The position numbers and the translations under genes are program-made. Under the pieces are notes generated by a model that did not search any database, was not told the origin of the DNA, and saw only the letters and a list, made by a program, of their open reading frames with translations. Below, one piece after another: positions 53,980 to 63,837 of a stretch of 64,000 bases of DNA; within the stretch, counting starts at the first letter, position 1; every line of letters begins with the position of its first letter. This DNA is from Nematopogon swammerdamellus (taxonomy: Eukaryota; Arthropoda; Insecta; Lepidoptera; Adelidae), in NCBI GenBank assembly GCA_946902875.1, contig OX336344.1, forward strand, positions 19,551,791 through 19,615,790, read 5' to 3'.

Positions 53980-54736
53980 GTATTCAATTACATCGCTTTG
54001 ATAGAAATCGTTCTGACATACATAGCTATGGTCCGTATGTCAATTACTGCGTTTTGAACGAAATCAGTGGCGAGTTGAAATAAATGATATTTCTTTATTG
54101 CAATTACATCGTTTTGAACGAAGCCGGTGATTTTATCGCCATTTTTGGACCACTTTTAAGCTTTTTTCATTAAAAGTGGCAACCCTAATTCGCGCGTTCA
54201 ATGTAAAATTACCTTGCAATGCCGCCAGTTAGGTCAATAGATAAGTTAATAAAAATTTCAAACTGAGGTAACAGTTTAGTGACAACCCTAATTTTCTAGT
54301 TGAACAAAAATATTTCAAAGCATAACAATAAAATATGGTTTAAAATATCGTACAGTCCAATAAAATAGCACTTGCCTGTGAAATGTGACACCTTCAGTTT
54401 TTCCAATATTTTTGCTACTATTTTTACAATATCTGAACACACACGTGGGCATTATTGCTGGCGCTTGCGCGAGGCGCGATCGCAGCAGGCAGGCGACGAC
54501 TGCGCGCTGCGGCCGCTCGCGCTCGACTAAGAGACGTGTGGATCGTGGACCGCAACTTGTTGAAACATGTTAGTTGGCCGAGTGATTGATCTAGTACGCT
54601 AGTACGTAATATATCTTTGGTGAAAACCGTATGTAAATCGATAAAGTGTTTCTCGAGTTATAAGGATCTTCATATATTGACGTACGTTACACGGTCGGTC
54701 GCCCGTAGAAACTTCGCTTTATCTACCAAACGAAGT
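53980..54736. other. Non-coding stretch
   Basis: Apart from three TTACGTCGTTTTG-like motifs and a GC-rich patch (54450-54540), nothing is recognised. Confidence 0.45.
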
Positions 54737-55085
54737 CACTTCAAATCAAATCAAATTTGTTTATTATACAGCCGAAAGTTCAATAGTTAGCTAACACAAT
54801 TTTCTTATAACTAGTTGGAGCAAAAATAGTAGTTAGTAATAATAATACCTTAATTATTCTATTTTTATCGTGGGTCGTATTTTTTCCTGGAGACCTATGT
54901 ACTTCCCAAGCTATGATTCCATGTGTTATGGGAGGCAGGCTCTTTCGTATAGTTGTTCCAAGTATAGTATGCACAATGTATACCTATATCTGTTTCTTGG
55001 CTATGTAATTGTTAATGTATATATGTACACATGTATTTTTTCCTATTCCTTGAAAGCATATGACAGAAAAATAAAAGGTTATGGT
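54737..55085 (-). mobile_element. Probable LINE 3' end, minus strand
   Basis: TCAAATCAAATCAAATTTGT is a reversed (TTTGA)n tail. No coding match was found in the rest. Confidence 0.4.
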
Positions 55086-55094
55086 CATTGATGT

Positions 55095-55905
55095 ATATTT
55101 AGAGATATGCCCATCCCATACATTACTCCCGAAAAATTTTGTTCTCGACGAGAACTGCATAAATTGCAGATTTCACGGACAGCCGCTTCATACGGCGTGT
55201 GCAGCGCGTGTTGAGCGTAAGTCTTACTGTACCGAGTCTGTGGCGCAAAAGTGCGTGTGTTCAGCATGCCCGGTTGCTGTTACAAGTATTGTAACAGCTC
55301 AGATCGAAATTACGTAAAGAATGGCGTCTCCTTCCATCAGTAAGTATTTATTTTGCTGGTTTTTTTCTCAAATTTTATGTTAAACAGATTTTTGTATACG
55401 TAATTAAATATAAAGAGCGAACGAGAAAGAGTAAAGCTGTGTTTTATGCAAGAGTAACAGTGACAAACGTTGTTGTTTGTTTCGCCTGAGCATGTTATGA
55501 CGTGTTAAGAAGCCATGCTGACTTGTGTGACGTAGCTATCGCGTTCTCGTTCCCACTTGCCTACTGATCATAAGAGTGAGCGGATATACGACAATCGCGC
55601 CGATGGGCGAGCGATGACAACTTTCTCGCTCACTCTTATCATCTGTAGGCAAGTGAGAACGCGACAGTAACGTCGTAGGGATCGCGTCACGTGACAGCAT
55701 GGCGGTGTGTAAAATGCAAACACGAAAGTATCTCGTGGCAGGAGGCGCGGCGCGCTCCGATGCCCGCCGTTTACGGACATGAAACGACTATATGATGTAA
55801 GTGTGTGCTTGTGTGAGTATCACAATACTGTGTGTGAATGCACGCACACTTGTTAAGACGAAACGTAGTACAGGTTAAATCGCGCGACGTTCGATCTATA
55901 ATGTT
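55095..55905 (+). mobile_element. Longer relative of the 52990 element
   Basis: It shares CCCGAAAAA, GTTCTCGACGAGA, GCCGCTTCATACGGCGTGTG, GTAACAGTGACAAACGTTGT and GTTATG-GTGTTAAGAAGCC. It has an extra ~120 bp with ATGGCGTCTCCTTCCATCAG and a possible donor GTAAGT (55341), which may be a remnant transposase exon. Confidence 0.6.
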
Positions 55906-56037
55906 ATGGTATAATAACAGATTTCTGAATATAAATGAACTTCCATGGCACCTAGATACGACAGAAAAAATATACATTGGTCGTGCCGGCTACAATGAAC
56001 TAGATGAAAAAAAATATACTTTACACACCACACACAA

Positions 56038-56265
56038 ACCGACACGGTTGGCTACATCACCTACGACATCCCTGATGTCAGCCCATAACACCGGGTGAAC
56101 TAGGTACTATTTCAGTGCTTCCCTTCATTCCACGTCGACTACACTGAACTTGACGAAAAATACGAACTATTTACATAGCTGATTCGACCGATGTTTCTCT
56201 CAGTGTGGTAGTACAAACCCGGCCAGGATAAACCCTACCACCTAGTAAGGTACCGAAGCTGACAG
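56038..56265 (-). repeat. tRNA/5S-like SINE with internal deletion
   Basis: The 3' body is fused at AGTAAGGTA directly to CCGAAGCTGAC, the 5' end, removing the promoter region. Confidence 0.75.
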
Positions 56266-56304
56266 AACCTCGTGTTATATATAAGGATATCCATATAGTA
56301 ATGT

Positions 56305-56935
56305 CTATGGACATTCGATCGTATGCGGGGGTTGTGAATGCCATGTCGGCTTGACTGGCGCCTATTCATTCCTCTCTTGAAGGATCCGAGACTGTACTTG
56401 GGTGGAAATATATGGGCAGGGAGAGCGTCCTAGAGTTTACCCGTTCTGTAGAGGCAAGATCAGCAGAACCGATTGGTGTGCATGCGCGGAAAGTTCAGCG
56501 TGTAGGGATGTAATCCCTGCCCAGTGCGCGTGGTGCGGAGGTGGAAAGGGGACGGCGTGATCGCGTTAAACAGCTCCTCCGAGTACTACCCAAGGAATAA
56601 GCGATAGAACCGATTGGTGTGTATGCGCGGAAAGTTCAGCGTGTAGGGTTGTAATCCCTGCCCAGTGCGCGTGGTGCGGAGGTGGAAATGGGACGGCGTG
56701 ATCGCGTTAAATAGCTCCTCCGAGTACTACCCAAGGAATAAGCGATAGAACACACTTAGGGAGCCGACATCTCTACGGAGTTGCAGTGGAGAACCAGAAA
56801 GATCGCGGGAAACTTCGGGGTCACCTAATAGTCGCACGGCCTCGCGCACGACTCGACGCTGGATCGAGTCCAAAGGCGCAGGCCGGTATTTGGCAGAGCC
56901 ATCCCAAGCTAAAACATGAGCGTCATTAGACACCT
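56305..56935 (-). pseudogene. LINE tail with a 129-bp internal duplication
   Basis: It is from the same family as 53558-53965. The segment GAACCGATTGGTGTGCATGC to AAGGAATAAGCGATA (about 56475-56605) is repeated at about 56606-56740. RT C-terminal residues (DVGSLSVFYRLF) are readable on the minus strand. Confidence 0.75.
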
Positions 56936-57089
56936 TATGTATGGGTCGGAGCCACCAGTTGCGCTTTCAATTTAAAAATAAATAAAATAACTACGTTACA
57001 CGGCCGCCGGTCACCCGTAGAAACTTCGCTTTATTTTTATTTAGATCTCAAAATAATAATTAAAATGGAAGTAGGAAATATTGCTCGTC

Positions 57090-57362
57090 AGTCAGTCAGT
57101 GTCAGCGAGGTACTATGTCAGTCCTTCCTTTAGTCGTGCCGGCTATATTGGACTGGGCAGAAGACACGTATAATTTTTATAGCCGTTTTCTTCGAACTAC
57201 CTTCGTTCAGTGCTGGTGTACAAATCCGAACGGGTTAATACCTACCAGCTAAATATGTACAGAGTAAGACAAAGGGATGAAACTACAGTTTCATGTGGAA
57301 TCTGAACCAGGGCCAACTTGAACGTTCGTACGGCCACCCATCCAAAACCTGACCGCACCTTA
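57090..57362 (-). repeat. Old, diverged tRNA/5S-like SINE
   Basis: GTCGTGCCGGCTATATTGGA, CAGTGCTGGTGTACAAATCC and GGCCACCCATCCAAAACCTG are recognisable with many changes. Confidence 0.6.
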
Positions 57363-57422
57363 GTAGAAAATATAATTAGATGAAAGCGTAGCAGCGGTTA
57401 CGGGACCGTCGGCACGTGAACG

Positions 57423-57612
57423 TTTTATGGAAACTGACACGGTCGTTACACCACCTACAACATCCGTGATCTCAGCCTGTACCACCGGGTGAACTAGGTG
57501 TCATATCAGTGCTTCCCTTCATTTCATATCGGCTACACTGAACTGGACGGAAAACACGCACTATTTATGTAGCCATTTCGACCGACGTTTCGTCTAGTGC
57601 GGTGGTACCGAC
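57423..57612 (-). repeat. tRNA/5S-like SINE, 3' part
   Basis: It runs from TTTATGGAAACTGACACGGT to GTGCGGTGGTACCGA, followed by an (ATT/ATAATA)n tract. Confidence 0.75.
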
Positions 57613-57774
57613 TCTATATTACAATACTTATATAATAATAATACGACAATAATTATATTATAATAATACGACTTATTATTATTATTAGTATATTATAATA
57701 ATACGACTTCTACAATATAATCTAGTATACCTAATCAAAACTGCAAAACAAAGTAAAAAAAAAAGAAAAGCAAA

Positions 57775-58105
57775 TGTACTGTGTGGGGCCGGTACTTTAA
57801 AAGAATAGCCCCACTGCATCTCTCCCCGTGTATGTCGTAAAAGGCGACTAAGGGATATGACTCACTTCTTATATCACTAGGTGGTAGGGTTTAACCCGCC
57901 CGGGTTGGTACCACCGCACTGAATGAAAGGTCGATCGAAACGGCTATGTAAATAGTTTGTGTTTTCCGTCCAGTTCAGTGTAGCCGGCACGACCGAAGGG
58001 AAGCACTGACGTGGCACCAAGTTCACCCGGTGTTATGGGCTGACATCACGGATGTTGTAGGTGATGTAGCCAACCGTGTCAGTTTCAATAAAAAAAAAAA
58101 AAAGA
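57775..58105 (+). repeat. Composite: ACCGTGTGGG head + SINE 3' part
   Basis: The head is 57775-57860. The SINE body starts at CTAGGTGGTAGGGTTTAACC and ends CAGTTTCAATAAAAAAAA. It is inserted in the 3' flank of Kazal gene 5. Confidence 0.8.
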
Positions 58106-58265
58106 AAAAGAAAAGCAGAAAATAAAATGATAAATTAAAAAACTCTTTTAAAAACAAAATTTTATTTTATTTGGACAGCTCTGACGACATTGTCCAATAC
58201 ATACATTCTTATTTCTTTATTATTTTTTAAATAATATTTTCATATGTGACTGCGTTCCGCGGACG

Positions 58266-58480
58266 CTATGTAGGACCCCAACATTTTCCCGTATGTACCT
58301 CATTAATCTCTGCGCCATCAATGATCGCGCATTCAAGAAAACATCGGTTTTCATACGTAACTCCGTTAGACGCACAAATGGGATTGTCTTCAATTGGGCA
58401 CGAAATACACTCGTTGGGTCGGCGGAACACTGGCAGCTCTCGTGCTGCCAGCATAGTGACTCCGATCACCATGACGAGAG
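58266..58480 (-). CDS. Kazal gene 5, exon 2
   Basis: With exon 1 (62237-62252) it gives 76 residues: MNTKIALVMVIGVTMLAARE then a Kazal domain C-x2-C-x7-C-x10-C-x3-C-x15-C with PICASNGVTYENRC. It differs most from genes 3 and 4: C1-C2 spacing is two rather than one, P1 is Ile (which might suit elastase-like targets), and Asp of the DG pair is Asn. The LPVFRRPNE linker before Cys1 is longer and basic. The alternative ATG at 58500-58502 gives MKYLIILALVMVIG. The ~3.8-kb intron has a hAT-like element and foldbacks. Confidence 0.88.
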
Positions 58481-58983
58481 CTAAAATAATTAAATATTTC
58501 ATTAAATTGGGAACCTTCTTCAATTTCAAGTAATGGCCCAAGCTTCACTACAAAAGCACACTGCTGGTGTGGCGCCACACTAACGTCTAAACTAAAGTCA
58601 TAAAGACTCGTTTCTTGGCGTGTCACTCCAGGTGTAATTAGGTGCACTATTCTGGGACCACACTAGGTGAGTGTTGCGGTGGTATGACGCGTTAAGAAAC
58701 GCGTTGATGAAATTGAATTAGGTATTGTATAGCCCCAGCAGAATAAGGTTAAATTCTACAATAGTAAATTCTTGATTTTTCTGTTCGATGTAATTTCAGA
58801 CCACACCAGACTTTAAATTATGCATTTTGAGGTTGGGCTCATTGAAATCTTCGCGACGTCGTCGCTCGGTCCATGTTCTGGAACGCAATTAGGTTCGGAG
58901 CAAACAATCTGATATGTGGAATCTGCAAATGAATACGGTATTTAACCGAGTTTTCCGCGCGAGGCCTGGACGAGGTCGCTTTC

Positions 58984-59039
58984 AAAGAGTTTGTATTACG
59001 TCGCTGCGCTCCTTTAGCGACGTAATACAAACTCTTTGG
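58984..59039. repeat. Perfect AAAGAGTTTGTATTACGTCGC hairpin
   Basis: AAAGAGTTTGTATTACGTCG, then CT, is mirrored by AGCGACGTAATACAAACTCTTT with a ~10-bp loop. It is a relative of 39398-39440. Confidence 0.85.
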
Positions 59040-59225
59040 TCGCTTTTTGGTAGCAAACACTGCCACCCAATAATTCAGTAGGATGATGGAACAATTTGTT
59101 TTTGACAGGGAACTCTTACTACGGGCGGTAATGTGTGACGGCGAACGACCGAAAATACTAACACTACGTAGGTATACAAACCTCCCATTCAGTCCGTGGT
59201 AATTTGGCCGAGCGTGGGGCTGCAT

Positions 59226-59464
59226 GTGTTTGTATATCGCAAGGGAAGCTTGCGATATACAAACACACACACAATAAAAAAATATTGAACCGACTTCAAA
59301 AAACAACTACTTAGAACTAAACAATATTTAATCATTGAGTTGAAGGCGGCCAAAAGAGCTTCATCTTTCAAATTTTCTAGTGTGCTTTTGTACCGCCTTC
59401 AACTCGATGATCGAATAATTTTTAGTTCTAAATAGTTGATTTTTGAAATCGGTTCTATATTGTT
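59226..59464. repeat. Nested hairpin and foldback
   Basis: A perfect 18-bp-arm hairpin (GTGTTTGTATATCGCAAG / inverse, 59226-59266) is followed by a foldback with arms about 59280-59352 and 59390-59464 (ACCGACTTCAAAAAACAACT, GAGTTGAAGGCGG and inverses). The latter belongs to the same family as 16203-16582. Confidence 0.85.
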
Positions 59465-59696
59465 TAACAGTTTTTTATTTCACTCTTTTTAGTAATATCA
59501 CATAAAAAAGATTCACAGAAATCGGTTGTTGTGATATAAAATTATTCGCCCGTTTGACACACTTAACAGCCCATGTCTTGAAAACTACTGAACCGATTTT
59601 GATGAAACTTGCACTGTTGACTAAGTTGAAAAATGAAAAATGGCCACAATCCTAATAATAGTTTCGGAGAAATGCGTGGACAAACATACATACATA

Positions 59697-60665
59697 CAGT
59701 GGCGGCTGGCCCTTAAGTGCGCTCGTGCGCCGCACTACGACAAAACATAGCGCCTTCACCCGAAATAAATAAATAAGTTAAAATATTAAACATTCTCCAT
59801 GATTCTCACCGATCGAAGAAAAAATATCAAACTGAATTCGTTCCTATTTCCTAGACAACAAAGCCCGATTTTGCTGTACGTAATACGTACTACATACTAC
59901 GTATCGCCGCCGAGCTCGCCGCCGAGTGCATTACAAAACACCGCGAAGGTGTACTATGAGAAAATGTCAAACGCCGCTGCCCCGCCGCGTGAAACAAAAC
60001 ACTCTTCATACGATTATGTGTGGAATAAGGTTGCATTCTGCGTGTGACACACGATGGAAAAAGAGGGAAAGTATATTGTGGATAGACGCGCGTGCGACAC
60101 GTCACGGGCGATTCGTTCTGCTTGAGTCCGTCTGCCTAGAGTCAGCGCGCTGTCATGTGATGTCACATACCCGTTAGCGCGCGAATATTTAAAGTGGAAT
60201 ATGGTTAGGTTTTGTGCTTTCTGTCACGTGATACTGTGAATTAAGTGGTGCCGATATTTGCCTAAGCGTTGGTTAAAGGTAAGGCTTTACAATCAGGTGA
60301 TCCCGGGTTCAATTCCTACTTTTCAAATGCTTTTATTTTTATATATTTTTTGAAGTATTTTTGGGACATTACTACTGTTTTCTTTTTGAAAGCTGCAGTA
60401 GTGTTGTGGTCTATGGGTGTGTTCATAAAGGTACTAAAAATGAGTTAAAAAACTTGTTTGGATTTTTTCTTGTTTTTTTGCAACTCATTGAGTGTCTTAA
60501 GAATATTCATACTAGGTACGTACATAATAAAACGCAGGCGTTTAAAAAATTCGTAAGTCCCGATCTTAAAATAACATGACGGGAATGTGTTGGGAAATTT
60601 GGTATTTAAGTACCTAGGTAGGTACTTAGCGCACTGCCGGTCACTTAAGTCACCAGCCGCCACTG
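59697..60665. mobile_element. 969-bp hAT-like non-autonomous element
   Basis: The ends CAGTGGCGGCTGG and CCAGCCGCCACTG are inverted, with ACTTAAGTG-type subterminal matches. CATACATA on both sides is compatible with an 8-bp duplication but lies in a microsatellite. The interior has no transposase. Confidence 0.8.
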
Positions 60666-60807
60666 CATACATACATACATACAAACATACACACACTTAT
60701 GAAATTTGGCTCACCTGTTTAGAAGCCCACATAGACTAACATATAAGAATATTGTGCAATTCCAACGATATTACATACATATGGGTCGAATTGATAACCA
60801 CCTTTTT

Positions 60808-61270
60808 ATTGACATTGGAAATGTCTTTTCGATCGCTCTAAAGCGATCGAAAAGATAGCTTTAGTTAGAGCGATATCCCCGATTTCCAGTGAGAGTGCGA
60901 ATTCACCCTGGTGTCGTGAGTTTTAAGGCTACGTAAATATTTAAAGGCTACGTAAAACATTACGCGTATCGATGAGAGCTACAAGATTGTGGAATTTTTT
61001 TTTTAAAAGGTTGAAAGTTTTTGAGAAAATCACAAAAAACCTCTTAAAATAGCCGTTTAAAAAAGGTAATTTTTAAAAATATATTTTAAACTTTTCTAAA
61101 TATATATTTTAAACATTCCTATTTTTATATTGTAGATTGACTCAATATCTCGGGATTTTTTTTTTTATAGTTTGAAAAAAAGTGATAAATTTGGGAGTTA
61201 TGATTTTTTTTTAATTTCCGTTACTCGAGTTACGAGTCGTCTTTATCTTGCAGTGTGAGGTTTAAAATGG
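60808..61270. repeat. Relative of the 7735-8165 repeat
   Basis: GACATTGGAAATGTCTTTTC, GTCGTGAGTTTTAAGGCTAC and GTCGTCTTTATCTTGCAGTG are shared with 7745-8165. A perfect hairpin CTTTTCGATCGCT / AGCGATCGAAAAG is at 60833-60862. Confidence 0.7.
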
Positions 61271-61321
61271 TTTCTATTTTTGGTTAATATTTTTTTTTAA
61301 TATGAATACATGCTATACTGG

Positions 61322-61437
61322 TATCAAAACAAACGTGCAACTCGCACAACAAAATTTTATGGCTTAGTGAACGGAGATTCCCTTCACTAAGCCATAAAAC
61401 TTTATTATGCGAACTGCACGTTTGTTATGATTTGAGT
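61322..61437. repeat. ~54-bp-arm imperfect hairpin
   Basis: ATCAAAACAAACGTGCAACT and TTTTATGGCTTAGTGAA pair with TTCACTAAGCCATAAAA and GAACTGCACGTTTGTTATGA with a few mismatches, resembling a small-RNA hairpin precursor or palindromic MITE. Confidence 0.75.
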
Positions 61438-61439
61438 AT

Positions 61440-62045
61440 AGTATTTAGTGGAGTAGAAGTTTTTTTAATAAATAATATTTATTTCGGACCGCTAAGTTAA
61501 TCAAATATAAAAACCCGGAGCTGCGCGGGTATTTACTTAGCGGAACGGAAATTATTTTGACTGTTTTAAGGGGTCGGGGTTTTTTTCAATTTGTAATTTG
61601 ACTTTTTTATGTTTAAATTTAAAAAAAATTAGGTATTTAAGATTAATGTGAACCAATAATACTAATAATAAATCTGTAAGTGGTGGTCGTGGAGTAAGTT
61701 ACTCTGTTTTATTAACTCCTGACGCAAACGCAGTGGTCTAATAATAAGTTTAACGAGTGTGTGTGTGTGAGGGTGTGTGTAAGGGTGTGTCTAGCTGTGG
61801 CATCGTAGCTCCCAAACGGATGGACCGATTTGGATGCAGTTTTGTTATTAGAAAACTGGTTTAATTGGGATGCTTCTTAGCTATGTTTGTAATCAAGTAA
61901 TTAAGTAATAAAAAAAATTATTATCTTAAAAAGTGGACCGATTTGCATGCGGCTGTATTAAAAAAGCTTGGGAGACATTGTGTTTGTAGACTCTAGTAGA
62001 TATTGCGTTTGTTTGTGCAAGCAGCTATACTTAAGCTAATAATAA
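61440..62045. other. Non-coding stretch with dispersed-repeat motifs
   Basis: A GTGTGTGTGTGAGGGTGTG tract lies near 61755, followed by CGGATGGACCGATTTGGATG, which is typical of lepidopteran repeats. No gene is seen. Confidence 0.5.
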
Positions 62046-62049
62046 TATT

Positions 62050-62206
62050 CAGTTCCGGTTACGCAGGCTAAGATGTGGCTCTCATGCCAACCGAATTGTT
62101 CCGCGCGCCGAAATAAAGGTACGTTAGCGGGCTTACATGGGGTTTACATACTTTCTTCTTTTACATACGAACTTCACGCGAGCTAAGCCGCGGGCAAAAG
62201 CTAGTT
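62050..62206 (+). mobile_element. Lep1-like Helitron 3' end
   Basis: TTCCGGTTACGCAGG and CTCTCATGCCAACCGAATTG lead to ACGCGAGCTAAGCCGCGGGC then AAAAGCTAG|T. It sits at the same position relative to exon 1 as in gene 3, so it may predate that duplication. Confidence 0.7.
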
Positions 62207-62236
62207 TTAAATAAATTTAGACTTATTTTTACTTAC

Positions 62237-62252
62237 CTATTTTAGTATTCAT
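62237..62252 (-). CDS. Kazal gene 5, exon 1
   Basis: ATG AAT ACT AAA ATA G followed by donor GTAAGT (62231-62236). It joins 58480 to form an Ala codon. Confidence 0.78.
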
Positions 62253-62291
62253 CTTAAACGACGATGATTCAAATGTTTTTGATAACTTCGA

Positions 62292-62420
62292 AAGCCGCAA
62301 GCGTCCTTATATTACCTTGAGCGGTGAGTGCATATTCTCCTCGGACGGTGAGCATGACGCATAGTATTTGTCTCGGTGCACGCTTTGAATTCCGCATTAC
62401 CTAATCAATCAGTGGCGAGG
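62292..62420 (-). promoter_or_regulatory. Kazal gene 5 promoter
   Basis: TATAAG at 62306-62311 and the conserved motif at 62350-62377. The distal block (63555-63638) is separated by a 933-bp transposon insertion and has lost TGACGTAA. Confidence 0.65.
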
Positions 62421-62454
62421 GCGAAAACTTGAGTTGATTTAAATTATTAATTAA

Positions 62455-63387
62455 GGCGCAAATAAGACTCAGAAGGTCCAGATAAAAATGTGTAAAAAAT
62501 ATAATTATGTTATGTACTGGTCTATTTAACAAATATAGCTAAAAAAATATATTTTAATACTTTTTGTACCGTGTGGGGTCGGTACTTAAAAAGCAAAGCC
62601 CCACTGCATCTCTCCCCGTCGCATGTCGTAAAAGTCGACTAAGGGATAAGAAAATTCGTCAGCCTCGGTAGCTCAGTGGCGCGGTTGGTTAGCCAACTGT
62701 TATGCAACGCTGAGCGCGGTCAGTGATTGGATGGGTGACCGCTCGACCGTTGGAGGCTGACCGTGGTTCGGATTCCACGTTAAACTGTAGGTCCCTTCCC
62801 TTCTTACCTTACTAGGTGGTAGGGTTTATCCCGGCCGGGTTGGTACCACCGCACTGAACGAAACGTCGGTCGAAACGGCTATGTAAAGAGTTCGTGTTTT
62901 CCGTCCAGTTTAGTGTAGCCGACATGAAATGAAGGGAAGCACTGACATGGCACCTAGTTCACCCTGTGTTATGGGCTGACATCACGGATGTTGTAGGTGA
63001 TGTAGCCAACCGTGTCAGGTTCCATAAAAAAAAAAACTGGAAAGGCGTTAAATAAATTTAAAAAAAATAACGAAAAGTACGAAAATTTTACTTTCAAGTT
63101 AAATTCTCTTGAGAAGCATAAAGTGTTTCAATACAAGACCCTCATAGAAATATAGATAATATTTTTCCCTACAATCGTAGCTAAAAAAATTGTTTTTCCA
63201 TCTTTCCAACACGTGATTATTATATAGTATATATAATATAGTGTGATTTTTGCGCAAATGTTCATCGTCGGCGCGACGTATCAGCCACCGCATGAGTAGA
63301 ATGAATCTCGCACCTATTTAAATCAGCATACGGTTCGTGTTTCAATCATCAGTGCTCGGGTAGGACGGTTTGTGTCTTGTTTCCGCC
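62455..63387. mobile_element. Second GGCGGAAATAAGACTC TIR element, split by a SINE
   Basis: The ends GGCGCAAATAAGACTCAGAA and CGGTTTGTGTCTTGTTTCCG then CC match 23500-23850 in inverted orientation. The middle is interrupted by the composite SINE at 62566-63037. Confidence 0.85.
62566..63037 (+). repeat. Composite: ACCGTGTGGG head + full tRNA/5S-like SINE
   Basis: It is nearly identical to 47795-48265 along its whole length: GGTACTTAAAAAG, AGCCCCACTGCATCTCTCCC, GTCAGCCTCGGTAGCTCAGT and the end CATAAAAAAAAAA. It is nested within the TIR element. Confidence 0.85.
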
Positions 63388-63837
63388 GCAGGGTTTTGTA
63401 TATAGAGTATTTATTAAACAACCAAAAAATGAAGATACAATAAAAATTAAACTAATTATCTAAGCTAAACTAATATAAAATATAACTAAGTTAAAAACTA
63501 AAATTAACCTAAAATTAAAACTAACCTAAATAATAAGTCATAATCATAAGTAGTTATGCGGGAAGTTCAGAACAATCACTGAGAATAGGAGGACGTAAGC
63601 ACAGACATCTGTGACATACCTAAGTGGCGGATGAGGATACAGTATTTATATCACTACGTATCAGCTACGTATACACATACATACATACTTGTTTTTTTTT
63701 TTTAAAGTTTACTTTAATAGGTACTGTTTGTTTTGTACGTACTTATTTATAGTTAGTTATTTTTTAATGTTAATAATTTTATGTTTCAAGGGGAACATTT
63801 GTTGGGGTAGCACAGGCCTATTGTTGTACTTAGTTTT

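Larger units (their letters stand above)
52556..54130. promoter_or_regulatory. Recurrent TTACGTCGTTTTG motif
   Basis: Close variants of (A/G)TTAC(G/A)TCGTTTTG occur near 52564 (reversed), 52731, 52762, 52790, 53970, 54040 and 54103. They may be protein-binding sites or remnants of one repeat; the function is unknown. Confidence 0.35.

Noticed and set aside
60250..60330. tRNA-like segment with GGTTCAATTCC
   Set aside because: It has a B-box-like motif and D-arm-like TGGTTAAAGG but no acceptor-stem pairing; it lies inside a hAT-like element.
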